The translations under genes were made by a program, and so were the position numbers. Positions 1 through 5,090 of a stretch of DNA of 5,090 nt are shown here, piece after piece. The stretch's first letter is position 1. Each line of letters opens with the position of its first letter. The DNA comes from Flavobacteriales bacterium (GTDB taxonomy: Bacteria; Bacteroidota; Bacteroidia; Flavobacteriales_D; Crocinitomicaceae), in assembly GCA_947462695.1 (NCBI GenBank), contig CANHQC010000171.1:1-5090 (forward strand). Direction: 5' to 3'. The notes under the pieces were generated by a model that was given only the letters and a program-made list of their open reading frames with translations, had not been told where the DNA came from and made no database searches.

Positions 1-1
1 A

Positions 2-994
2 TTCAAACCCGTATTCGAAATAAGGTTAAGACCGATAATTTGGGCAGCAATGGCAGGATACGTTTTAGCGATTTTTAGCGGTGTTGTAAATGGATATTCT
101 TCCTATTCTTATGGAATAGACTTCCTTACGAGTTTTACATCTGTCTTCATTTCACCCACACATCACCCAACGTACATGTCGACTTTTGGTATTGTCTTAA
201 TCGCAGGATGGTGGCAAACAAAGGAGAAAAATAAAGTACAACGAAATGAAATCATTGGATGGTTAATTGCTGTAATAATATTCCTTTATGCGGTACTGTG
301 CTTGTCTCTTTCTGCACTCATTTTTATAGTCTTATTGGGTTGCTTTATTTCTTGTTATTGGATTTTAAGAAAGCTCAAGAAACTCGCTAGGATAGTACTG
401 ATGGTTGTTGTTCCTGTACTCTTTATGGTTGGTATTCTTAATGTCCCAAGTGTAAAAACAGACATGAAAGCTACGTGGAAGTCACTAGAGAATTACATTG
501 AAAATCCAGATGAATACGTCAAAAATAAACCGGGATATAAAACGGGTAATGAGATTAGGCTGGTCATGTGGACGGTAACCATACAAGAAATCATTGCGCA
601 TCCTTTTGGAGTGGGAACAGGAAATGTCGATGAGGTATTAAGCCATCGCTTGTTGTCAAAAAATCAAAAGAAACTTGCCGAAAAGGATGAGAATGGAACC
701 ATTCAGTTTAATCCGCATAATCAGTTTTTGCAAACAAGTTTAGAGGTAGGTATCGTTGGAGGACTTATATTACTGCTGGTCATTTCTATGTGGTTCAAAA
801 CAGGGTGGAATTCAAAAAACTGGATGCTTTTAATTCTATCTGCAAGTCTTGCGTTCAATGGCTTATTCGAATCTATGTTGCAACGCCAAAGTGGTATCGT
901 ATTTTACAGTTTTTGGTCAGTTTTGCTAATTGTTTGGTCATTTCAAAACCAACAAAGTATAAATCAACCGATCGATGAATCAGGTGTAGTATAA
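2..994 (+). CDS. O-antigen ligase/polymerase-like membrane protein (Wzy_C family), 5' end missing
   Basis: This is the C-terminal 330 codons of a polytopic inner-membrane protein of the O-antigen ligase/polymerase superfamily, which joins or polymerises undecaprenyl-linked glycans on the periplasmic side. The frame is open back to base 2 (FKPVFEIRLRPIIWAA before the ATG at 50), so the ATG at 50 is most likely an internal Met and the true start lies outside the window. Visible from that Met: several hydrophobic segments (roughly residues 2-14, 44-54, 69-104, 114-131, 232-248, 257-270, 283-297). The long loop between about residues 132 and 231 carries NEIRLVMW (Arg170), HPFGVGTGN and NPHNQFLQTSLEVG. 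His223 in NPHNQF matches the conserved periplasmic His of WaaL-type ligases. THHPTYMS at 38-44 is a further family-like motif. The following glycosyltransferase begins 3 bp after the stop, so they are co-transcribed. Sequence alone does not separate ligase (WaaL) from polymerase (Wzy). The superfamily call is firm, the precise role is not. Confidence 0.85.
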   Translation, partial: FKPVFEIRLRPIIWAAMAGYVLAIFSGVVNGYSSYSYGIDFLTSFTSVFISPTHHPTYMSTFGIVLIAGWWQTKEKNKVQRNEIIGWLIAVIIFLYAVLCLSLSALIFIVLLGCFISCYWILRKLKKLARIVLMVVVPVLFMVGILNVPSVKTDMKATWKSLENYIENPDEYVKNKPGYKTGNEIRLVMWTVTIQEIIAHPFGVGTGNVDEVLSHRLLSKNQKKLAEKDENGTIQFNPHNQFLQTSLEVGIVGGLILLLVISMWFKTGWNSKNWMLLILSASLAFNGLFESMLQRQSGIVFYSFWSVLLIVWSFQNQQSINQPIDESGVV

Positions 995-997
995 AAG

Positions 998-2212
998 ATG
1001 AAAGCGAATCAAACAATTTGGATCATTAATCAATACGCTGGATCAAGAATTCATGGGATGAATTTCAGGTCTTGGTATTTTGCAAATGAATGGAAAAAAC
1101 AAGGCCATGATCCTTACATTATTTCGGCCTCTTATTCGCATTTGTTTCAAAAGCTACCAATCATTAACGGTAAATTCACTCGGGAGTCTGTTGAGGGAAT
1201 TCCTTACGTTTGGGTCAAGGTCAGAAATTACGGACAGTCTCAAAGCGTTGGAAGGGTACTTGTCATGCTTCAGTTTATGCTTAGGTTGTTTGCATTTCCG
1301 AAAAAATCCTTACCTAAACCAGACATTATACTTGTTTCATCACTTTCGCCCTTTCCAATTCTTAATGCGTTCTTTTGGAAATTAAAGTACAAGTGTAAAC
1401 TCGTTTTTGAAGTACGCGATATTTGGCCTCTTTCCTTAATTGAAATTGGAGGAATGTCGAAATGGCATCCGCTTGTGTTGTTTATTGGTTGGTTTGAGTG
1501 GTTTGCATACAAACGAGCAGATCAGGTTATTTCCCTACTTCCACATGCAAAGGAACACATGGTCAATAGAGGATTAAAGCCCGAGAAGTTCAATTGTATT
1601 CCAAACGGTTTTGATCCGGAGGAACTCGAAAAAGGAGTGGAGTTGACCAATGAACAGTTAAGAAATATTCCAACAACTAAGTTTATTATAGGTTATGCCG
1701 GAAGTTTAGGTGCAGCAAATGCCATGGAATACCTGATTGAAGCCTCAAAGCTTGTAATAGCTAACGAGAACATTCATTTTGTAATTGTTGGAAAAGGTCA
1801 GCACAAGCCAGAATTGATGAAATCAGCTGGAGTTAATGTTACCTTTTTAGATCCAGTTCCAAAAAATCAAGTCCAAGCAATTTTAAAGCAATTTGATGTA
1901 TGTTACCTCGGCTGGCACGACCATTCCATCTATCGATTTGGGATAAGTCCAAATAAGGTGTTTGATTACTTGTTCGCAGGAAAACCAGTGATTCACTCTG
2001 TCAATGCCGGTAACGATATTGTTGCGGATGCGCACTGCGGACTTTCAGTACCAAGTGAAGATCCTCAAGCGATAGCGCAAGCAGTTATTAAAATGAGCCG
2101 ATTGGAAAAAGAAGAATTGGATCAAATGGGCAAACGTGGAAGAGCCTATGTCCTTGAAAAGCATACCTACGGTGCGTTGGCTAAACAATTGTTAATTGAA
2201 ATCGATAAGTAA
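998..2212 (+). CDS. GT4-family glycosyltransferase, WbuB-like
   Basis: A 404-residue GT-B fold retaining glycosyltransferase, a normal length for the family, predicted to add a sugar from a nucleotide-sugar donor to a lipid-linked glycan at the cytoplasmic face of the inner membrane. The N-terminal domain (about 5-190) opens with TIWIINQYAG and has FEVRDIWPLSLIEIGG at 137-152, a signature of the WbuB/WbjE-like subgroup. It is followed by an aromatic hydrophobic stretch (156-171) that could contact the membrane. IPNGFDP at 201-207 marks the interdomain region. The donor-binding C-terminal domain shows IIGYAGSLGAANAMEYL (230-246), FVIVGKG (261-267) and FGISPNKVFDYLFAGKPV (314-331). That last motif is the subgroup's form of the GT4 EX7E loop, with Asp323 in the second acidic position. 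The start is 3 bp after the upstream stop, behind an A-rich stretch instead of a Shine-Dalgarno site. The stop overlaps the next start. Known WbuB/WbjE enzymes transfer N-acetyl-L-fucosamine, but that specificity is only a hypothesis here. Confidence 0.87.
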   Translation: MKANQTIWIINQYAGSRIHGMNFRSWYFANEWKKQGHDPYIISASYSHLFQKLPIINGKFTRESVEGIPYVWVKVRNYGQSQSVGRVLVMLQFMLRLFAFPKKSLPKPDIILVSSLSPFPILNAFFWKLKYKCKLVFEVRDIWPLSLIEIGGMSKWHPLVLFIGWFEWFAYKRADQVISLLPHAKEHMVNRGLKPEKFNCIPNGFDPEELEKGVELTNEQLRNIPTTKFIIGYAGSLGAANAMEYLIEASKLVIANENIHFVIVGKGQHKPELMKSAGVNVTFLDPVPKNQVQAILKQFDVCYLGWHDHSIYRFGISPNKVFDYLFAGKPVIHSVNAGNDIVADAHCGLSVPSEDPQAIAQAVIKMSRLEKEELDQMGKRGRAYVLEKHTYGALAKQLLIEIDK

Positions 2213-2214
2213 TG
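2210..2214 (+). other. TAATG stop/start overlap coupling two polysaccharide genes
   Basis: The TAA ending the glycosyltransferase shares its last A with the ATG of the sugar-phosphate transferase. With no Shine-Dalgarno site visible, termination-reinitiation is the likely route to the second protein. The overlap supports the ATG at 2212 as the true start. Confidence 0.7.
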
Positions 2215-3165
2215 AATTCGTTCGCAATGTTGATACTAGGTGTTTTTGGGATTCTTCTGAGTGTATTGATGATTTACCTTCGAGTCGCTCCAAAATTAGG
2301 TCTCTTTGACACGCCGAATAACCGAAGTTCACATAAGGAAGAGACCATTCGCGGAGCTGGAATTATTTATCCTATCGCACTCCTTCTATACGGTTTTTTA
2401 TATGATTTCTTACCGTTACCGCTAATTGTAGGAGGAATATTTCTTGGTGTTGTCAGTTTTATAGACGATTGGAAAAACCTTACGGCACGTTTGAGATTGA
2501 TTCTACATGCAGGTGTAATTACGTGGTGTATATTGGACCTGAATTGGGGAAATCAACTATTTTGGTTAATTCCACTAATCGCATTTGTATACTTATGGCT
2601 CATGAATGCCTATAATTTCATGGATGGAATAAACGGCATGACGGCCTTAAATACCCTTTCGGTTCTTTTGGCACTATTACTTTTGAATATTGACAAGCCG
2701 TTTACCAATAGTTTTCTGTTATTCGTATTGATCTTGGCAACTGTCATTTTTTCATTTTTCAATCTCCGAAAAAAAGCCATTTGTTTTTTAGGTGATGTCG
2801 GATCAATTCCGCTCGGATTTGTGCTCATTGGCTTAACGTTAGCGGCAATTTATTCAACCGGAGATACGAATCCGTTGGTCTTTTTTGCTGTATACATAAT
2901 TGATTCGGGATGGACAATCTTTCAACGACTAATTGCAAAAGAAAATATACTAAAACCCCACCGCAAGCACTTGTACCAGGTTTTGGTCAATGAGAAAGGA
3001 TTAGGTCATTTGACTGTTTCCGTTGCCTATTTCGCGATACAAATGGGTATTAATGGCTTATACTTTGCGATCGATTGGCCTAAACATGTTTTTCTAATCG
3101 CTACGTTTTTATGCCTTTCAGCAGGTTACGTATTGATCAAACAGCGTTTGTTAAAGTCGGTGTGA
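2212..3165 (+). CDS. Polyprenyl-phosphate sugar-1-phosphate transferase, WecA/WbpL-like (MraY superfamily, GT4 PNPT)
   Basis: A 317-residue integral membrane enzyme expected to transfer a HexNAc-1-phosphate from its UDP-sugar to undecaprenyl phosphate, the first step of lipid-linked O-antigen or capsule synthesis. Superfamily motifs are all present in order: GLFDTPNNRSSHKEETIRGAG (about 30-50), the Asp pair in FIDDW (Asp85-Asp86, Mg and lipid-phosphate site), NAYNFMDGINGM (132-143, with Asp138), FLGDVGSIPLGF (192-203, with catalytic-region Asp195), and HRKHLYQ (250-256) in the cytoplasmic sugar-recognition loop. About ten hydrophobic segments cover the chain. The HRxHxYQ form and length place it with WecA/WbpL-type enzymes and not with MraY. 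The missing cell-wall gene neighbours agree. It is the last gene of the operon, translationally coupled to the GT4 gene, and its TGA abuts the stop of the convergent ZIP gene. The sugar (GlcNAc, FucNAc, QuiNAc or other) cannot be told from the sequence. Confidence 0.92.
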   Translation: MNSFAMLILGVFGILLSVLMIYLRVAPKLGLFDTPNNRSSHKEETIRGAGIIYPIALLLYGFLYDFLPLPLIVGGIFLGVVSFIDDWKNLTARLRLILHAGVITWCILDLNWGNQLFWLIPLIAFVYLWLMNAYNFMDGINGMTALNTLSVLLALLLLNIDKPFTNSFLLFVLILATVIFSFFNLRKKAICFLGDVGSIPLGFVLIGLTLAAIYSTGDTNPLVFFAVYIIDSGWTIFQRLIAKENILKPHRKHLYQVLVNEKGLGHLTVSVAYFAIQMGINGLYFAIDWPKHVFLIATFLCLSAGYVLIKQRLLKSV

Positions 3166-3192
3166 TTAGTTAATAAAAAACGCTAATCCACA
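3161..3192. terminator. Imperfect inverted repeat across the convergent stop codons, possible weak bidirectional terminator
   Basis: TGTGATTAG at 3161-3169 can pair with CTAATCCACA at 3183-3192, leaving one bulged C and a 13-nt loop. The repeat spans both stop codons. It is not followed by a clear T tract on either strand (the A6 run sits in the loop), so it does not look like a textbook intrinsic terminator. It is listed because there is no intergenic space in which any other terminator could lie. Confidence 0.25.
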
Positions 3193-3930
3193 TCCTGTTA
3201 TAATAGCTGCAAGTTTCAATAGATTGAACTTATGGTTCTCAGATGTTTCGAAAATAATCGTAGTAGAAATGTGCAAAAACATTCCGACAACAACCGCCAA
3301 AATCATGTGGTAATTCAAACCAATCTGTTCAGCAGGCATGAATAATCCAAGTAAAACGCCCAATGGGGTCATAAGTCCAAAAAGCAGTAAGACAACCCAC
3401 GAATTCAAATTGGAAAGTTTCGTATTGATCAGTAACGTCATTAAAGCAATCGCAACTGGCAGCTGGTGGAATAAAATCCCAAGGAGTAAAGAATTGGCAT
3501 CTCCATCAGCATGCGTATGACCATGATGGTGAATTGATTCAGTTAAATGATCTAATGAGAGGCCTGATAATTGATTTCCTAATGGAATTCCCTCTAGTAT
3601 GGAATGAACTGAAAGCGAAATAAACAAGCCCCAAGGCATGGATTGTCCTTTGTGCACATGCACATGACCGTGTTCAATCCCACCAGAGAAAAATTCCAGA
3701 ATCAATTGGACAAGAAAGCCAACTAGAATATATGTTCCAATCGAAATGGATGGTTGATCATATAAGTCTGGAATAAAATGTAAAAAAGCAATGGCAAGTA
3801 AAAATCCACCACTAAAAGCGAGCATCACTTTGATGATTTGCGCTTTATTCGATTGCTTGAGATAGGTAACGATCAATCCACCGAATACAACTGATAAAAT
3901 TAAACTGGTAAAAACGATAATTGTCTGCAT
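3166..3930 (-). CDS. ZIP-family metal (zinc) transporter
   Basis: A 254-residue inner-membrane protein of the ZIP (SLC39-like) family, which imports zinc or related divalent metals into the cytoplasm. About eight hydrophobic segments are visible, from residue 2 to the C-terminal segment at 238-252. The TM4 metal-binding motif is HSILEGIPLG (His109, Glu113). The TM5 motif is HQLPVA (His155, Pro158), with Gln156 where many ZIPs have Glu or Lys (HExP). Two His-rich stretches lie in loops: HGHVHVH (87-93) and HHHGHTH (134-140) followed by ADGD. These are typical metal-sensing or metal-handling loops. The start codon overlaps the stop of the methyltransferase (TAATG), so the two genes share a transcript and the start is well fixed. 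The family is clear. Metal choice (Zn, Fe, Mn) and direction are inferred from the family only. No Zur- or Fur-like operator was recognised at the operon promoter. Confidence 0.9.
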   Translation of the reverse strand: MQTIIVFTSLILSVVFGGLIVTYLKQSNKAQIIKVMLAFSGGFLLAIAFLHFIPDLYDQPSISIGTYILVGFLVQLILEFFSGGIEHGHVHVHKGQSMPWGLFISLSVHSILEGIPLGNQLSGLSLDHLTESIHHHGHTHADGDANSLLLGILFHQLPVAIALMTLLINTKLSNLNSWVVLLLFGLMTPLGVLLGLFMPAEQIGLNYHMILAVVVGMFLHISTTIIFETSENHKFNLLKLAAIITGCGLAFFIN

Positions 3931-3932
3931 TA
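3928..3932 (-). other. TAATG stop/start overlap coupling methyltransferase and ZIP gene
   Basis: Read on the minus strand, the TAA of the methyltransferase shares its last A with the ATG of the ZIP gene. This is the same arrangement as in the polysaccharide operon on the other strand, and it argues that the ZIP transporter has no promoter of its own immediately upstream. Confidence 0.7.
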
Positions 3933-4664
3933 GATTCGTCTGGCATGAATAATTAAGCGGTCGGATTCATTCTCGTTAAATGGCTGCAATGAAAAGTCAC
4001 CGAAGGTACGGATTAATTCAAAGCCTGTCGCGTTTAAAAGTTGGGTAAATTCGGTGATTGTGAGCGCTTGAACGCGTTCTGAAAAATGAAAGTCTCTTCC
4101 GTTATCTTTAAACCGAATCTGCTTGTGAATGTGTTGACCATCGAAAGCACGTTCAAGTTGAAAAGTTATTCCGTCAATTGTCTTTTCTTCTTGTTTAACG
4201 AGCTGTGAAATGACTTTTTTAGCATTCATGAAATCGATAATCAGCTGGCCATCAACAGTGAGCATTTGATGAACACTTTTTAGTACAGCTTCATTCGCAT
4301 CAAGTTCGTCGAAATACCCAAAACTTGTAAATAAATTGAATACGACATCGAACTGTTGTTTTTCAAATGGATAGCGCATGTCATGTACTGCGAAATTCAA
4401 TCCTTCAGATGTGAATTCAGCTGCCTCCCGAATGCTCGCTTCAGATAAATCTAATCCGGTGACGCGCATTCCTAATGCATGCAACATGCGTGAATGTCGA
4501 CCTTTTCCGCATGCAAGATCAAGAACTTCCGTTCCACTTTTTAACTTCAAATAGTCCAGAAGGCGTTTGATAAACAATTCCGCTTCCTGATCGTCCCGAT
4601 GTTTGTAAAGTGTATGGTAATAAGGTGTATTAAACCAATCGGCGAACCATTCTTTCTTCGTCAT
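3930..4664 (-). CDS. Class I SAM-dependent methyltransferase, Bacteroidota type (start moved to the ATG at 4664)
   Basis: A 244-residue soluble class I (Rossmann-fold) methyltransferase of unknown substrate. After an N-terminal segment WFADWFNTPYYHTLYKHRDD (6-25), seen in a Bacteroidota subgroup, come motif I VLDLACGKGRHS (47-58, SAM-binding glycine loop), acidic Asp72 at the end of strand beta2 in TGLDLS, the VHDMRYPF segment (93-100, Asp95 near adenine), and DVVFNLFTSFGYF (106-118) covering motif IV. The C-terminal half (about 150-244) is beta-rich and probably shapes the substrate site. The frame stays open to an ATG at 4799. That longer form is rejected because the 45 extra residues do not resemble the family, they would run 48 bp into the divergent gene, and a promoter lies immediately before the ATG at 4664. 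It is the first gene of an operon with the ZIP transporter. The pairing hints at a metal-related role but does not establish one. Confidence 0.88.
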   Translation of the reverse strand: MTKKEWFADWFNTPYYHTLYKHRDDQEAELFIKRLLDYLKLKSGTEVLDLACGKGRHSRMLHALGMRVTGLDLSEASIREAAEFTSEGLNFAVHDMRYPFEKQQFDVVFNLFTSFGYFDELDANEAVLKSVHQMLTVDGQLIIDFMNAKKVISQLVKQEEKTIDGITFQLERAFDGQHIHKQIRFKDNGRDFHFSERVQALTITEFTQLLNATGFELIRTFGDFSLQPFNENESDRLIIHARRI

Positions 4665-4668
4665 AACA

Positions 4669-4700
4669 CAAAGATACAAATACGAGCAGTTCATGTTCAA
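4669..4700 (-). promoter_or_regulatory. Flavobacterial-type promoter of the methyltransferase-ZIP operon
   Basis: On the minus strand, TTG at 4700-4698 is followed after 21 nt by TATCTTTG at 4676-4669. This is an exact match to the Bacteroidota -7 consensus TAnnTTTG and falls within the known 17-23 nt spacing from the -33 TTG. The box ends only 4 nt before the ATG at 4664, so transcription would begin at or next to the start codon and give a leaderless or nearly leaderless mRNA. Confidence 0.7.
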
Positions 4701-4740
4701 TAATGATGAGGCTGATCTAAGAAAAGTATTTTTTTTAGTG

Positions 4741-4748
4741 TACATTAG
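4741..4748 (+). promoter_or_regulatory. Candidate -7 element for the SiaB-like gene
   Basis: TACATTAG is one base away from TAnnTTTG and ends 3 nt before the ATG at 4752. A T8 run lies just upstream (within 4729-4738). No TTG is present at the usual -33 distance, so this is a weak candidate. The real promoter of the gene could differ. Confidence 0.3.
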
Positions 4749-4751
4749 CGC

Positions 4752-5090
4752 ATGTTTCCTTCCGAAGTAATTGAACAGATTCATTGTCAAGAGCAGCATG
4801 AGGAACTGCTATTTTTTAGCGGAGAGTTAAGTATTTCTGCATTAACGGCTATTGTGAATAAAGCAGATTCAGATCTCTCCAAGCGCGCCCTCACGAAAGG
4901 TATCCATAAAATGATCCTACACATACTTGTCGAGTGTTTACAAAATGTATTTAAACATGCCCCTTGTATTGATGGTCAAAAAAATGCCATTTGTGCCATA
5001 TACCAAACAAATTCGAATGTAGAGTTGAAAGTGGGAAATCGTATCTCTTTTGATAAAATGGAGGAATTAACAAACAGGATTGACGTTTTG
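4752..5090 (+). CDS. SiaB-like protein kinase (GHKL/HATPase type), 3' end missing
   Basis: The first 113 codons of a gene that runs in frame off the window end. The protein starts MFPSEVIEQIHCQEQHEE, then LLFFSGELSISAL (19-31), a helix KGIHKMILHILVECLQNVFKHA (49-70), and a strand pair CAIYQTNSNVELKVGN (81-96) followed by ISFDKMEEL. VECLQNVFKHA (60-70) resembles the N-box of GHKL ATPases (Glu61, Asn65, His69). The order of a short N-terminal strand (FSGEL), N-box and VGNRI strand matches the SiaB family (DUF6272). In Pseudomonas, SiaB is the kinase that phosphorylates the SiaC partner protein, countered by the PP2C phosphatase SiaA. The ATG at 4752 is the only nearby start that keeps the N-terminal strand. 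The ATP lid and the C-terminal part lie outside the window, so kinase competence cannot be judged. A generic anti-sigma-factor-like kinase is the alternative. Confidence 0.72.
   Translation, partial: MFPSEVIEQIHCQEQHEELLFFSGELSISALTAIVNKADSDLSKRALTKGIHKMILHILVECLQNVFKHAPCIDGQKNAICAIYQTNSNVELKVGNRISFDKMEELTNRIDVL

Noticed and set aside
50..52. ATG at 50 as the true start of the ligase-like gene
   Set aside because: The same frame is open to base 2 and encodes a hydrophobic-compatible sequence; a start here would cut the protein well short of family length.
790..978. 62-codon plus-strand frame inside the ligase-like gene
   Set aside because: Lies in another frame of a well-supported membrane-protein gene and shows no recognisable features.
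1080..1512. Two open frames (1080-1385 plus, 1270-1512 minus) inside the GT4 gene
   Set aside because: They overlap conserved GT4 coding sequence and have no recognisable domain or upstream signals.
2610..2828. 72-codon minus-strand frame inside the sugar-phosphate transferase gene
   Set aside because: Antisense to the conserved NAYNFMDGING and FLGDVGS region; the frame is a by-product of that sequence.
3338..3520. 60-codon plus-strand frame antisense to the ZIP gene
   Set aside because: Low-complexity shadow of membrane-protein coding sequence with no promoter-like signal.
3490..3670. Repeated CATG/GTG-rich tracts near 3505-3535 and 3650-3670
   Set aside because: They are the codons of the two His-rich loops of the ZIP transporter, not a DNA repeat or operator.
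4665..4799. 45-codon N-terminal extension of the methyltransferase on the minus strand
   Set aside because: It overlaps the divergent gene by 48 bp, contains the promoter, and does not resemble the start of this methyltransferase family.
4792..4817. Hairpin AGCAG/CTGCT followed by ATTTTTT, resembling an intrinsic terminator
   Set aside because: The stem is only 5 bp with a 9-nt loop and lies within the first codons of the SiaB-like gene, where termination would make no sense unless it were an attenuator.

Overview
The window is about 5.1 kb of gene-dense, AT-rich DNA that looks like a chromosome of the Bacteroidota, probably Flavobacteriales. The evidence is: no clear Shine-Dalgarno sites; a good match to the flavobacterial promoter (TTG, 21 nt, then TATCTTTG) directly in front of one start codon; and Bacteroidota-like protein families, namely the methyltransferase with an N-terminal WFNTPYYHTLY segment and a SiaB-type kinase. 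The genus cannot be fixed from the sequence alone.

Positions 2-3165 (+ strand) hold the end of a surface-polysaccharide operon. It contains the 3' part of an O-antigen ligase/polymerase-like membrane protein (Wzy_C type), a WbuB-like GT4 glycosyltransferase, and a WecA/WbpL-like polyprenyl-phosphate sugar-1-phosphate transferase. The genes are separated by 3 bp and by a TAATG stop/start overlap. A coherent model is that the last enzyme loads the first sugar phosphate on undecaprenyl phosphate, the GT4 enzyme adds a following sugar on the cytoplasmic face, and the ligase/polymerase acts on the finished lipid-linked glycan on the periplasmic side.

Positions 3166-4664 (- strand) hold a two-gene operon transcribed toward the polysaccharide genes: a class I SAM-dependent methyltransferase followed, again through TAATG, by a ZIP-family metal transporter. 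The transporter and the sugar-phosphate transferase meet stop codon to stop codon with no base between them.

Positions 4665-4751 are a short divergent promoter region. From 4752 to the window end runs the first 113 codons of a SiaB-like (GHKL-type) protein kinase, probably the first gene of a partner-switching signalling module that continues outside the window.

Most of the window is ordinary core and accessory gene content. No mobile element, CRISPR array, RNA gene or clearly new system was seen. The points most worth a second look are the apparently leaderless methyltransferase start, the HQLP variant in the ZIP transporter, the zero-gap convergent junction, and the truncated SiaB-like gene.
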